Assembly: GCA_036520315.1 (NCBI GenBank)
Contig: DATDJZ010000030.1
Coordinates: 5,726-69,725, forward strand
Origin: DASUPK01 sp036520315
Lineage (GTDB): Bacteria; Actinomycetota; Thermoleophilia; Solirubrobacterales; 70-9
DNA: 64,000 nucleotides
Reading direction: 5' to 3'
Part shown: in pieces, positions 1 to 8,239 of the stretch
How positions within the stretch are numbered: the stretch's first letter is position 1
Layout: every line of letters begins with the position of its first letter
Notes under the pieces: model-generated
Told to the model about the DNA's origin: nothing
Databases searched by the model: none
What the model saw: the letters and a program-made list of their open reading frames with translations, nothing else
Made by a program: the position numbers and the translations under genes

Positions 1-837
1 CTGCTCGAAGGGCACGTAGGCGTAGTAGGCCACCGGGCCATAGGTGTCTCCCGATTGGTCGTCATCGGGGAAGTTTCCGTAGATCGGCTCCTGGTCGGCG
101 ATGCGGTCGGCACCGATCACGCCCGAGTAGCCCACGTCGACCACGTTGGAGTCCGCGATGTTGAGGCCGATCCGGCCCGCGACCAGGAGGACCGTGGCGA
201 CCGCCAGCACCGTGATCGGGAGGGACGGCCGCAGGCCCACGCCGGCTCGCCGCCGGAAGCCGAGCCAGAGCGCCCGGCCGAGCAGGTAGAGGAGCGGCGG
301 GTAGGCGAGCGGAACCGAGACCCCGATGTCCCCCCGGTTGAAGAAATAGTGGGAAAGCCCGAAGCCCGCGACGACCACGAGCAGGTCCAGGTGGGCAAGC
401 CGGAACGGCCGGCGCCAGTCGAGCAGCCCGAGCACGAAGATCGCGCAGAGCGGCAGCCAGATGTAGGGGGCGTTGATCATCCGGCCGAAGGCACCGGGGT
501 AGCCGCGGGCCATGTGCCAGGCGATCTGGTAGCCGGTCCACGATTCGACGACCTTGCCGGTGTTCGGGTCCACGACCACCTGCACGACCTCCTTGCCGCC
601 GGTGAAGAAGCCGACCTCCCAGAGCCCGGTCCCCGAATTGCGGCTGGCCGAGGGAGACAGGTCCGGGTGCTGCTCGGCCGCGGCGGCCGCCTTCGGATCC
701 AGCTTGGCGATCTCGATCGCCCTGGACTGGCTGATCCTGGGCTGCTGCGCTCCGGCCGGAGTCGCGAGCAGCAGGATGAGAATCAGCGCGAGGGAAGCGG
801 CGAGCGCGAGGAGCCGACCTACTCGTCGAACGTCCAC
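1..837 (-). CDS. GT-C-like polytopic membrane protein (C-terminus outside window)
   Basis: The frame stays open to the window edge, so 279 N-terminal residues are visible. A signal-anchor-like segment (about residues 7-30) precedes a soluble PepSY-like stretch (35-100, with I-E-I-A-K and V-V-V-D-P-N-T-G-K-V-V). Hydrophobic segments follow near 122-140, 150-165, 175-195 and 205-222. The part ending in D-T-Y-G-P-V-A-Y-Y-A-Y-V-P-F-E resembles luminal loops of integral-membrane GT-C glycosyltransferases. GTG at 837 is chosen because it overlaps the gtrA stop and gives an intact signal-anchor. It is last in a minus-strand string with gtrA and a phosphodiesterase, suggesting lipid-linked sugar or envelope metabolism. 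The catalytic assignment is inference. Confidence 0.7.
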   Translation of the reverse strand, partial: MDVRRVGRLLALAASLALILILLLATPAGAQQPRISQSRAIEIAKLDPKAAAAAEQHPDLSPSASRNSGTGLWEVGFFTGGKEVVQVVVDPNTGKVVESWTGYQIAWHMARGYPGAFGRMINAPYIWLPLCAIFVLGLLDWRRPFRLAHLDLLVVVAGFGLSHYFFNRGDIGVSVPLAYPPLLYLLGRALWLGFRRRAGVGLRPSLPITVLAVATVLLVAGRIGLNIADSNVVDVGYSGVIGADRIADQEPIYGNFPDDDQSGDTYGPVAYYAYVPFEQ

Positions 838-1244
838 AGCTTGTTGCCGATGAAGTTGAAGGGCATCGCAATCGCCACGGCGATTGCCTGGGCGGGCAGC
901 TCGCTCAGTCCTCCCCCCACGAGCAGCTTGAGGGCGATCAGGTTGATCACCAGGGCCAGCACGCTCACCGTGAAGAAGCGGGCCGCCTGGAAGCCCGCGT
1001 GCCCGTGCTTCGCGTCGAAGGTCCAGTGCCGGTTCCACCAGAAGTTGTTCGTCACGGCAACGCAGAAGGCAAGGATTGCTGCCCCGATGTAATGAATGTT
1101 CAGCGGCCCGTTCAGCACCGCAAAGACCGCCAGGTTGACGACGTAGCCCGATCCTCCCACCAGCCCGAACTGCAGGAGCTGGATCCAGTTGCCCGGCTTC
1201 AGGGTGCCGCGGCCGATCCGCTTCGCAGTCTGGACGGACGTCAT
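819..1244 (-). CDS. GtrA family membrane protein
   Basis: Encodes 141 residues with four hydrophobic helices and the GtrA-family signature around F-G-L-V-G-G-S-G-Y-V-V-N and N-F-W-W-N-R-H-W-T-F. GtrA-like proteins are proposed to move polyprenyl-phosphate-linked sugars across the membrane for later glycosylation. ATG at 1244 overlaps the TGA of the upstream phosphodiesterase gene (ATGA), so the two are probably translationally coupled. The downstream membrane protein starts inside the gtrA 3' end. A longer upstream reading would run into the neighbouring gene and lacks family similarity. Confidence 0.9.
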   Translation of the reverse strand: MTSVQTAKRIGRGTLKPGNWIQLLQFGLVGGSGYVVNLAVFAVLNGPLNIHYIGAAILAFCVAVTNNFWWNRHWTFDAKHGHAGFQAARFFTVSVLALVINLIALKLLVGGGLSELPAQAIAVAIAMPFNFIGNKLWTFDE

Positions 1245-2773
1245 CCCTGGGGCCTTCCGTTGAGGCCGAAGTGCTCGAGGATCACCGGAGCGAGGTCCCG
1301 CAATGCCCATTGCGGCCGCTTACCCGGAGCGTCGGGACCACAACCAACGAAGACCACCGGGGCCAGCGAATCCCCCCGCCCGAGGGAGCCGTGGCTGCCA
1401 CCACCGGCGTGGCTGATTCCCCCCCAGTCGACGCACTCATGGCCCTCGGTCGCGGAGATCAGGATGTCGCCCGCGTGGGGCGAGGTGAGCGCCGACCAGA
1501 GGCGGGCCAGACCGTCCGGGTACTCGTGGGACTCGAAGCGACCTCGGGTGATGTCACCGGCAAGCGCCTCGGGCTCGCCGCTCACCGACCAGTGGTTGCC
1601 CCGTACGTCGCGGAGCTGGCCGCCGGGCCGGAACCGGAACTCGTAGCCGTTCCGCTCCACGACGGCGTCGACGGATGCCGGATCGTCGAGGCCCACCCCG
1701 GTGCGCCTGACGGCGGTGCCGTCCTCGCCGGCGAGCCAGGTGACCAGGTCGACTCCAGTGAGCTCGCGGAGACGAAGGCGGGCGCGCTCGTGGGTGACCG
1801 GGTGCCGGTAGCCGGCGTCGAGGATGTAGACGGCGCCGGCACGGGAGGTCGGGCTGACCGCGATCTCGGCGTCCTCGGGGCGGTCGGTGTTCGGCTGCAG
1901 GACGGCCCAATCCTCGGCGAGCTCGTCGGCGAGGGGAAGGGCGTGCTCCACCGGCGTCTGGGCGTGGTCGGCGGTCAGGAGCACCGAGTGATCCGAGAGG
2001 AACTTCTCCAGCCCGCCGCCGGCCTCCACGATGCGGGCGAACATCGCGTCGGCCTTGGCGATCGAGTCGAGGGTCGCCTCCGGGCCGTGCCGGTGGGAGT
2101 GGAAGTCGTTGTCCGGCAGACTGAAAAGCAGGAAGTCGTAAGCGCCCTCGCGGACCAGCTCCTCGGCCACGCAGGCCGAGTACTCATCCCGCGTCCCGGG
2201 CCGAGTGAAGGTGGGTCCGCAGCCCGTCGGCCGGCTGGCGTAGAGGTCGCCGTAGAAGAACTCGTCCGGGGCCCACACCGCGTGCCTGAAGTTCGCCGCG
2301 GCCGCCGCTCGCTTCGCCAGTCCCTCCAGGCCGAGCTCGTGCCGTTGGCGCCCGCGGTAGATCAGGAACGGGGTCGTCGCGGTCCGCACGCCGGAGTCCC
2401 CGAGGCGCTCGAAGACGGTCTCCGCCTGCCAGCTCAGGTGGTCGAGGTTCATGTTGTAGACCAGGTCGTACATCGCCCGGAAGAGGCCGAAGGTCCGGGT
2501 CGCCTCGAAAGAGGAGCCGTATTCGATGTAGCGGCGCTCGATCCGGTGGTACCAGTTCATCCCGATCACCCAGTGGCCGGCCGGGCCGGTCCCGGTCATC
2601 ATCTCCGAGCTGGCGACCGGGGTGACCGAGGGGAAGCTCGAGACGCAATCCGGCACCATCTCCCCCCGCTCGAGCAGCTCCGCGAAGCTCGGCGCCTGGC
2701 CCTCCTCGATCGCCCGGACCAGCATGTCGGGGTGCATCGCATCGACCACGACGAGGACGAGCTTCCGCTGCAC
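1241..2773 (-). CDS. Type I phosphodiesterase/nucleotide pyrophosphatase family protein
   Basis: A 510-residue alkaline-phosphatase-superfamily hydrolase. Visible metal and catalytic motifs are Asp11 (V-V-V-D-A-M-H-P-D), a candidate nucleophile Thr51 in F-P-S-V-T-P-V-A-S-S, D-N-D-F-H-S-H at about 221-227, A-D-H at 268-270, and a C-terminal S-H-A-G-G-G-S-H-G. This layout fits PF01663-type enzymes that cleave phosphodiester or phosphoanhydride bonds with two metal ions. No signal peptide is seen, so it is probably cytoplasmic. It starts at GTG. Coupling to gtrA suggests envelope precursor metabolism; the substrate is unknown. Confidence 0.85.
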   Translation of the reverse strand: MQRKLVLVVVDAMHPDMLVRAIEEGQAPSFAELLERGEMVPDCVSSFPSVTPVASSEMMTGTGPAGHWVIGMNWYHRIERRYIEYGSSFEATRTFGLFRAMYDLVYNMNLDHLSWQAETVFERLGDSGVRTATTPFLIYRGRQRHELGLEGLAKRAAAAANFRHAVWAPDEFFYGDLYASRPTGCGPTFTRPGTRDEYSACVAEELVREGAYDFLLFSLPDNDFHSHRHGPEATLDSIAKADAMFARIVEAGGGLEKFLSDHSVLLTADHAQTPVEHALPLADELAEDWAVLQPNTDRPEDAEIAVSPTSRAGAVYILDAGYRHPVTHERARLRLRELTGVDLVTWLAGEDGTAVRRTGVGLDDPASVDAVVERNGYEFRFRPGGQLRDVRGNHWSVSGEPEALAGDITRGRFESHEYPDGLARLWSALTSPHAGDILISATEGHECVDWGGISHAGGGSHGSLGRGDSLAPVVFVGCGPDAPGKRPQWALRDLAPVILEHFGLNGRPQG

Positions 2774-2805
2774 GGCTAGATGCTCCGGTCGGGTGTGGGA
2801 TTCAT

Positions 2806-3258
2806 CTAGCGGAGGACCCGTAGGCCCTCATGTTTGCGCTCGGCCTGCCGGCGGCGAGAGATCCACAGCCAGATGAGGGCAAGGAGCGCGAGCAGGGAGA
2901 ACGGCTCCAGGACCAGGCTGACCCCGGCCACGACGATCGCCGCAAGCACGACGATCACGGTGATCCCGCTCGGCGCCTGCACCTCTGCGCCGGTCACCCG
3001 GTCCCGCTGCCGGCGGATCGCGCCCGCGGCCACGTCTCGCGTGACGACGGCCGCCAGGCCGGCCCCGAGGATGCCGACCGGGAGCGCCGGCCAGAGCGCC
3101 TCGCCCGCTCCGTTCAGTGCCGCCCCGGCGGCCAGCACGCCGATCGGCGACGCCCCGACCACGGCGCCCCACGTGGGCATGATCGGCGGGAAAACGACTC
3201 CGAGAATGAGTCCGGCGGCGATGGCCAGTCCCAGCCCCTGGCAGATGGCGAGGAACAT
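2806..3258 (-). CDS. Small integral membrane protein of unknown function
   Basis: 150 residues, mostly hydrophobic. Glycine/alanine-rich helices at about 5-25, 33-50 and 57-75 are followed by a basic loop (R-R-Q-R-D-R) and two helices at about 98-133, ending in a basic tail. The composition recalls small DUF4126-like membrane proteins, but I do not recognise it firmly. ATG at 3258. It is divergent from the aminotransferase and lies 32 bases upstream of the phosphodiesterase on the same strand, so it may head that transcript. Confidence 0.6.
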   Translation of the reverse strand: MFLAICQGLGLAIAAGLILGVVFPPIMPTWGAVVGASPIGVLAAGAALNGAGEALWPALPVGILGAGLAAVVTRDVAAGAIRRQRDRVTGAEVQAPSGITVIVVLAAIVVAGVSLVLEPFSLLALLALIWLWISRRRQAERKHEGLRVLR

Positions 3259-3371
3259 GGTCGGGGCGAGAGGCTACAGGGCATTCCCTCACCACCATCT
3301 CCGCTTCGCGGGCTCGCGCTTTGAAAGACCGCCGCGAGCTCCGTGGCCGGATCTCCGCCACACTGTCCGCC

Positions 3372-4763
3372 ATGACCGAGCCATCAGAGAGGGAGGGCTC
3401 GCGACGGGGGCCTGAAGGATCGCAGCCTCGCCGCCGGGCGCACACGACCTCGCGCGACCTGGAGCGCTACGCGGGCCTGTTCGCGAAGCGCACCCAGGTG
3501 ATGCGCTCCTCGGCGATGCGCGACCTGATGGCGATCACGGCGCGCCCCGAGGTGATCTCGCTGGCCGGTGGGCTGCCGGACACCTCGACCTTCCCGGCGG
3601 AGAGCTTCGCGGCCCAGATGACCCGGATCGCACACGAGTCCTCGGCCGAGGCGCTCCAGTACGGGCCCACCGAAGGCTTCGAGGAGACCAAGGCGTGCAT
3701 CGTCGAGGTGATGGGGGCCGAGGGCATGGCCCCCGATCCGGACGACCTGATCGTGACGACGGGGGGCCAGCAGGCAATCGACCTGATCACCAAGACGCTG
3801 GTCGACCCCGGCGACCCGGTGATCTGCGAGGCCCCCACCTACCCCGGCGCCGTGCCCGCCTTCTGCAGCTACGAGGCCGACGTCCACCAGGTGAGCACCG
3901 ATGACGACGGGATGCGCATCGACGAGCTGGAGGAGCTGCTGGCCGCCCTCGGACGGAATGGCCGCCGCCCGAAGTTCATCTACTCGGTGCCGAGCTTCCA
4001 GAACCCGGCCGGCGTGACGCTCTCCGAGGAGCGGCGCCGGCAACTCGTTGAGCTGGCGCGGAAGCACGAGGTGCTGATCGTCGAGGACAACCCGTACGGC
4101 TTGCTGCGCTTCGACGGCGATCCCCAGCCGACGCTCTACAGCCTGGACGGGGGCGACTACGTCCTCTACCTGGGCACGCTCTCCAAGATCCTCTCCCCCG
4201 GGATCCGGATCGGCTGGGTAGCCGCTCCCCCGCCGGTTCTGGAGAAGATCGGGCTCGGCAAGCAGGCCGCGGACCTCTGCACCTCCACCCTGAGCCAGTA
4301 CTTCGTCCGCGAGTACTTCGGCGAGGGGCGGTGGCGGGAGTACATCGCCGACCTGGTCGAGATCTATCGCAGCCGCCGCGACGCGATGCTCGAGGCCCTC
4401 GAGCGCGACTTCCCGCCCCAGACGGACTGGACACGGCCGGAGGGCGGCCTCTTCCTCTGGGCCACGCTGCCCGACTACATCGACACGACGGACCTACTTG
4501 CGAAAGCCTTGCGCGACGACGTCGCCTTCGTTCCCGGACGGGCGGCCTACGCCGACGGCGTGCGTGGTGCCTCCTCGATGCGCCTCAACTTCTCCGCCTC
4601 GGATGAGGACGAGCTGCGGGAGGGAATCCGCCGCATCGGCAGCGTCGTCTCCGACCAGATTCAGCTCTACGAGACGATCACCGGCGAGCACCGCGTTGCG
4701 CCGCCCCAGGACGACGAGGGAGAGAAGCCGGGCGGCGAGGTCGTCCCGCTGCCGAGGCGATGA
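3372..4763 (+). CDS. PLP-dependent aminotransferase, fold type I (2-aminoadipate/LysN-like)
   Basis: 463 residues of the class I/II aminotransferase family that includes 2-aminoadipate and MocR-type C-terminal domains. V-I-S-L-A-G-G-L-P-D-T-S-T-F-P is the usual N-terminal motif. T-G-G-Q-Q-A-I-D, N-P-A-G-V-T-L-S and E-D-N-P-Y-G line the cofactor pocket, and Lys272 in T-L-S-K-I-L-S-P-G is the predicted Schiff-base lysine. There is no GntR domain, so it is an enzyme rather than a MocR regulator. The chosen ATG at 3372 drops an upstream basic extension; ATG 3321 is the alternative. Its stop overlaps the start of a D-Ala-D-Ala ligase, hinting at a role in supplying or consuming a cell-wall amino acid (inference). 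Confidence 0.88.
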   Translation: MTEPSEREGSRRGPEGSQPRRRAHTTSRDLERYAGLFAKRTQVMRSSAMRDLMAITARPEVISLAGGLPDTSTFPAESFAAQMTRIAHESSAEALQYGPTEGFEETKACIVEVMGAEGMAPDPDDLIVTTGGQQAIDLITKTLVDPGDPVICEAPTYPGAVPAFCSYEADVHQVSTDDDGMRIDELEELLAALGRNGRRPKFIYSVPSFQNPAGVTLSEERRRQLVELARKHEVLIVEDNPYGLLRFDGDPQPTLYSLDGGDYVLYLGTLSKILSPGIRIGWVAAPPPVLEKIGLGKQAADLCTSTLSQYFVREYFGEGRWREYIADLVEIYRSRRDAMLEALERDFPPQTDWTRPEGGLFLWATLPDYIDTTDLLAKALRDDVAFVPGRAAYADGVRGASSMRLNFSASDEDELREGIRRIGSVVSDQIQLYETITGEHRVAPPQDDEGEKPGGEVVPLPRR

Positions 4764-5710
4764 AGGTGGCGGTCCTCAAGGGAGGGAGCTCGCTCGAGCG
4801 CGAGGTCTCGCTGCGCTCGGCGGCGCGCGTCGAGGATGCCGTTGGCGCTCTGGGCCACGAGGCGGTGGGGATCGACGTGGGCCGCGAGCTGGTCGGCTGG
4901 CTCCGCGACGAGCGACCGGACATCGTCTTCATTGCGCTGCACGGGCCCGGCGGCGAGGACGGGACCGTGCAGGAGCTGCTCGAGATCCTCGACCTCCCCT
5001 ACACCGGCCCGGGGGTCGCAGCCTGCGCGCTGTGCATGGACAAGGTGGCCGCCAAGCACGAGATGCGGGCGGCCGGGATCCCGACGCCCGACTGGGCCGC
5101 CTTCAACGCGACCGCCTTCCATCAGCTCGGTGCCGCGGACACCCTGGAGGAGATCGAGGCGCGGCTCGGCTTTCCGCTGGTCGTCAAGCCGGCCAGGCAG
5201 GGCTCCTCGCTCGGGGTTCAGTTCGCGGCCGCGCGCGACGAGGTGCCGGAGGCACTGCTCGCCGCCTTCAGCTACGACGACCGCGTGCTGCTCGAGCGCT
5301 ACGTGAAGGGTCGCGAGCTGGCCGTCAGCGTGCTCGGCGGCGAGGCCCTGCCGATCGTCGAGGCCATCCCCCGGGAGGAGGACTTCTTCAACTTCGAGGC
5401 CCGCTACGAGATCGGGCGCACCGACTACGTCTGCCCCGCCGAGCTCGGGGACGCGGAGACCGGCCGGGTCCAGGAGCTCGCCAAGCGGACCTACGAGACC
5501 CTCGGCTGCAGCGGCTTCGGGCGTGTGGATCTGATGCACGGCGAGGATGGCCCGGAGGTGCTCGAGGTGAACGCGATCCCGGGGCTGACGGACACGAGCC
5601 TGTTCCCGATGGCGGCGGAGGCCGCCGGCATCGACTTCACACAGCTGGTCGAGCGGATCCTGGCCAGGGCCCGCGAACGCCCGCCGAGCGAGGCGACGCT
5701 ACCGGCCTGA
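4760..5710 (+). CDS. ddl: D-alanine--D-alanine ligase (first of two)
   Basis: A 316-residue ATP-grasp ligase of DdlB length, predicted to make D-Ala-D-Ala for peptidoglycan. Motifs: K-G-G-S-S-L-E-R-E-V-S-L-R-S, H-G-P-G-G-E-D-G, C-M-D-K, K-P-A-R-Q-G-S-S-L-G-V, E-A-R-Y (the Tyr equivalent to E. coli Tyr216, typical of D-Ala specificity) and V-L-E-V-N-A-I-P-G-L-T. Start and preceding stop form ATGA, so it is coupled to the aminotransferase. The 3' end overlaps the convergent bifunctional nuclease gene by 12 bases. A second ligase lies at 34298. Confidence 0.93.
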   Translation: MKVAVLKGGSSLEREVSLRSAARVEDAVGALGHEAVGIDVGRELVGWLRDERPDIVFIALHGPGGEDGTVQELLEILDLPYTGPGVAACALCMDKVAAKHEMRAAGIPTPDWAAFNATAFHQLGAADTLEEIEARLGFPLVVKPARQGSSLGVQFAAARDEVPEALLAAFSYDDRVLLERYVKGRELAVSVLGGEALPIVEAIPREEDFFNFEARYEIGRTDYVCPAELGDAETGRVQELAKRTYETLGCSGFGRVDLMHGEDGPEVLEVNAIPGLTDTSLFPMAAEAAGIDFTQLVERILARARERPPSEATLPA

Positions 5711-6217
5711 GCCGAGTTCCGGGGGCTCCTCCCCCTGGGCGAAGTCCTCCGGGGTGACGTTGTCGAGGAAGTCCTTGAACTTCTCGACGACCTGCTCGGT
5801 GTCCTCGACCTCCTCGCCCTCGAACTCGATCGCCGACTCCTCGATCACCTCATCGGCGGCGAAAATCGGGGCTGAGGTGCGGACCGCGAGCGCGAGCGCG
5901 TCCGACGGGCGTGAGTCGATCTCCATCTCCGAGCCGTTCATCGAGATCGTGATCGACGCGAAGAAAGTGTTGTCGCGGAGCTCGGTGACCGAGACCTTCT
6001 CGCACTTGGCCTCCATCTGATCGAGCACGTCGGAGAGGAGGTCGTGGGTCATCGGCCGCGGGGTCGAGGCGCCCTGGAGCTTCATCAGGATGGCCGCAGC
6101 CTCGGGGTGGCCGATCCAGATCGGCAGGAACTTGTTGCCGTCCACGGTCTTCAGCAAGACGATCGGCTGCTTGCCGACCATGTCGAAACTGACTCCGTAG
6201 ATGGTCATTCGCTGCAC
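5699..6217 (-). CDS. Bifunctional nuclease family protein (BFN/DUF151)
   Basis: 172 residues. The first 130 match the BFN/DUF151 fold: V-G-K-Q-P-I-V-L-L-K, F-L-P-I-W-I-G-H-P-E-A-A-A-I, P-R-P-M-T-H-D-L and D-S-R-P-S-D-A-L-A-L-A-V-R. Plant and thermophile members have DNase/RNase activity; the bacterial role is unsettled. The tail (about 130-172) is Glu/Asp-rich and likely disordered. GTG at 6217 is supported by a GAGGAGA ribosome binding site six bases upstream and a TATAAT box at 6251-6246. It is convergent with ddl. Confidence 0.9.
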   Translation of the reverse strand: MQRMTIYGVSFDMVGKQPIVLLKTVDGNKFLPIWIGHPEAAAILMKLQGASTPRPMTHDLLSDVLDQMEAKCEKVSVTELRDNTFFASITISMNGSEMEIDSRPSDALALAVRTSAPIFAADEVIEESAIEFEGEEVEDTEQVVEKFKDFLDNVTPEDFAQGEEPPELGSGR

Positions 6218-6245
6218 GAAAAGTCTCCTCGGGAGGGCCGCACGG

Positions 6246-6251
6246 ATTATA
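6246..6251 (-). promoter_or_regulatory. -10 element (TATAAT) of the bifunctional nuclease gene
   Basis: On the minus strand the spacer upstream of the nuclease gene contains a perfect TATAAT, rare by chance at this GC content. It lies 28 bases before the GTG start with GAGGAGA between them. No convincing -35 hexamer is seen at 17 bases upstream (TCTGGA). Confidence 0.55.
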
Positions 6252-6325
6252 GGAGCGGCCCAAAGCCCTCCAGAGCCCGCTTACCCCGAGTGGCGGCCGT
6301 GGGACCGCGGCCCTACCATCGCGCT

Positions 6326-6784
6326 GTGTCGACCGAGTGCCGCCAGCAGGCCTTCATCGACGCGCCGCTCGACGTCGTCTGGGGGTTGGCGTCCGATCCC
6401 GACCGGCAGACCGAATGGTGGCCCGACACGATCAGCTTCGAGTGCATAGACGGTGCCTTCGAGCAGGGCTGTCACGTCCGCAACGTCCAGAAGCGGCCCT
6501 GGCCGATGTCGAATCTCGAAACCATCCTCGAGGTCGACCAGATGGTCGAGGGCAAGGAGCTCGTGATCCGCTGCATGGACACCGGCACCTACACCCGGTC
6601 GGTGCTCACCGAGGGTCAGGGCGGCACGTTCGTCGAGATGGAGGCGGGCAGCGACCCGAAGAGCTTGGCGGTACGAGCACAGATCGCGATGGCCGGGCAG
6701 CGACTCTTCCGCCGCTGGGTCGAGCACGCGCTGGAGCGGTTGCGGGAGGCTGCCGAGGAGACCTCCCCCGCCGGGCAGCGCTGA
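6326..6784 (+). CDS. SRPBCC (START/polyketide-cyclase-like) family protein
   Basis: 152 residues with the SRPBCC N-terminus (A-F-I-D-A-P-L-D-V-V-W-G-L-A-S-D-P-D-R, then a Trp-rich strand E-W-W-P-D) and a C-terminal amphipathic helix with V-E-H-A-L-E-R-L-R. The fold forms a deep hydrophobic pocket for lipids or other small ligands; the ligand here is not deducible. GTG at 6326 is preferred since it begins exactly where family similarity begins. TACCAT lies only six bases upstream, so the mRNA may be leaderless. A GNAT gene follows nine bases downstream. Confidence 0.8.
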   Translation: MSTECRQQAFIDAPLDVVWGLASDPDRQTEWWPDTISFECIDGAFEQGCHVRNVQKRPWPMSNLETILEVDQMVEGKELVIRCMDTGTYTRSVLTEGQGGTFVEMEAGSDPKSLAVRAQIAMAGQRLFRRWVEHALERLREAAEETSPAGQR

Positions 6785-6793
6785 GGGGCTCGC

Positions 6794-7282
6794 TTGGAGC
6801 TGGTCCCGTACTCCGATGGCGACATCGGGCTGATCGAAGAGCTCGAGTGCGACGCCGCAACGATGAGCGAGCTCGGCGGCCCGGTCTCGCCGGAGGAGAT
6901 CCCGCAGATCCATGAGCGCAGGCTCGCCACCGTCGCCGCGGGCGAGTGGTACTTCAAGATCATTCCGGAGCCGGGCGGGCCGGGCGCCGGGACGATCGGC
7001 ATCTGGTCGGCGACCTGGCGGGATCAGCCGATCCAGGAGACCGGTTGGATGGTCCTGCCGGCGTTCCAGGGCCGGCGGATCGCCAGCCGCAGCCTGGAGC
7101 TGATCCTGGGGATGGCCCGGAACCAGCCGCGGTTCGACCGAATCGACGCCTTTCCTTCGGTCACGAACCAGCCGTCGAATGCGCTCTGCCGAAGGTTCGG
7201 CTTCGAACTGAGGGAGGAGACCGACTACCTCTACCGGGGCGCGCAGCTGCGGGTCAACGTCTGGGAGCTGGCGCTCGAGTGA
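6794..7282 (+). CDS. GNAT family N-acetyltransferase
   Basis: 162 residues of GNAT fold. Visible features are the acceptor-side strands (E-W-Y-F-K-I-I-P-E), the beta-4 segment E-T-G-W-M-V-L-P-A-F-Q-G-R-R-I-A-S-R (the Q-G-R-R-I-A loop would bind CoA pyrophosphate), and the C-terminal S-V-T-N-Q-P-S-N-A-L-C-R-R-F-G-F. It starts with TTG at 6794 and probably shares a transcript with the SRPBCC gene. Its TGA directly abuts the 3' end of the opposite-strand tRNA-Ile gene. The substrate is unknown. Confidence 0.8.
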   Translation: MELVPYSDGDIGLIEELECDAATMSELGGPVSPEEIPQIHERRLATVAAGEWYFKIIPEPGGPGAGTIGIWSATWRDQPIQETGWMVLPAFQGRRIASRSLELILGMARNQPRFDRIDAFPSVTNQPSNALCRRFGFELREETDYLYRGAQLRVNVWELALE

Positions 7283-7356
<74 letters not shown>

Positions 7357-7381
7357 GGGATCGGCGATTCTAGCTCGCGGG

Positions 7382-8239
7382 TCAGGACCGCCGGCGAAGC
7401 CGTTTGGCGAGCGACTCGAGCTCGCCCAGATCGTCGAAGCGGAGCTCCGCCTTGACTCCGTTGCCGTCGCGCCGGACCCGGACGTCCTGCCCCAGGGCGG
7501 AACCGAGCAGGTCCTCTGCGTCCGTCATCGCGGCGCGCTCCTCCGCCGAGATGCGCCCGCCGCTCGCCTTCCTTCGCCTCGGGCCCTCGCCGGCGCGCCG
7601 CTCGGTGTCGCGTACCGACCAACCCTGCGCGGCCGCTTGCTTCGCGACCCGGGCGCGGCGGTCCTGGTCTGAGACCTGGAGGATCGCGCGGCCGTGACCC
7701 TCGCTGAGCTCGCCGCGTTCGAGCAGGGTGAGCGCCGAGTCGGGGAGGTCCAGAAGCCGGATCAGGTTGGAGATCGCGGCGCGGCTGCGGCCGACCCGAC
7801 GCGCCAGCTCCTCCTTCGAGATCCCGAGGTCATCGACCAGGGCGGCGCACGCCCGCGCCTCCTCCACCGGGTTGAGGTCCTCGCGGACCATGTTCTCGAT
7901 CAGCGCGGCCTGCAGGCGCTCGTCCTCGGGCGAGGTCCGGACCACGGCCGGCACCCGGTCGATGCCGGCCTTCTGGGCGGCGCGCCAGCGCCGTTCCCCG
8001 GCGACCAGCTCGTAGCGGCCGTCGTCGAGAGGGCGGACGATCAGCGGCTGCAGCAGTCCGACCGAGCCGATCGAGCCGGCCAGCGCATCGAGCCCCGCGG
8101 CGTCGAACCTGGCCCGCGGCTGGTCGGGGTTGGGTTCGATCTGGGTGACCTCGAGCTCGCGGAGCTCCGGCCCGCCGGCGTTGGTCTCCGGCAGGATCGC
8201 GGCCAGCCCCCTCCCCATGCCTCTACGGCGTTCAGCCAC
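7382..8239 (-). CDS. parB: Chromosome-partitioning protein ParB
   Basis: 285 residues. A basic N-terminal peptide (R-R-R-G-M-G-R-G-L-A-A-I-L), which in other ParB proteins contacts and stimulates ParA, precedes the CTPase/clamp domain with G-E-R-R-W-R-A at 81-87 and E-N-M-V-R-E-D-L-N-P at 115-124. A helix-turn-helix for parS lies at about 141-162, and the C-terminal dimerisation domain covers about 240-285. ATG 8239 overlaps the parA stop by eight bases. No good parS site was found within the window. Confidence 0.96.
   Translation of the reverse strand: MAERRRGMGRGLAAILPETNAGGPELRELEVTQIEPNPDQPRARFDAAGLDALAGSIGSVGLLQPLIVRPLDDGRYELVAGERRWRAAQKAGIDRVPAVVRTSPEDERLQAALIENMVREDLNPVEEARACAALVDDLGISKEELARRVGRSRAAISNLIRLLDLPDSALTLLERGELSEGHGRAILQVSDQDRRARVAKQAAAQGWSVRDTERRAGEGPRRRKASGGRISAEERAAMTDAEDLLGSALGQDVRVRRDGNGVKAELRFDDLGELESLAKRLRRRS

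Noticed and set aside
55..1092. Plus-strand frame of 345 codons at the window start
   Set aside because: His/Arg/Asp-rich, no family; the minus strand has a coherent membrane protein and gtrA.
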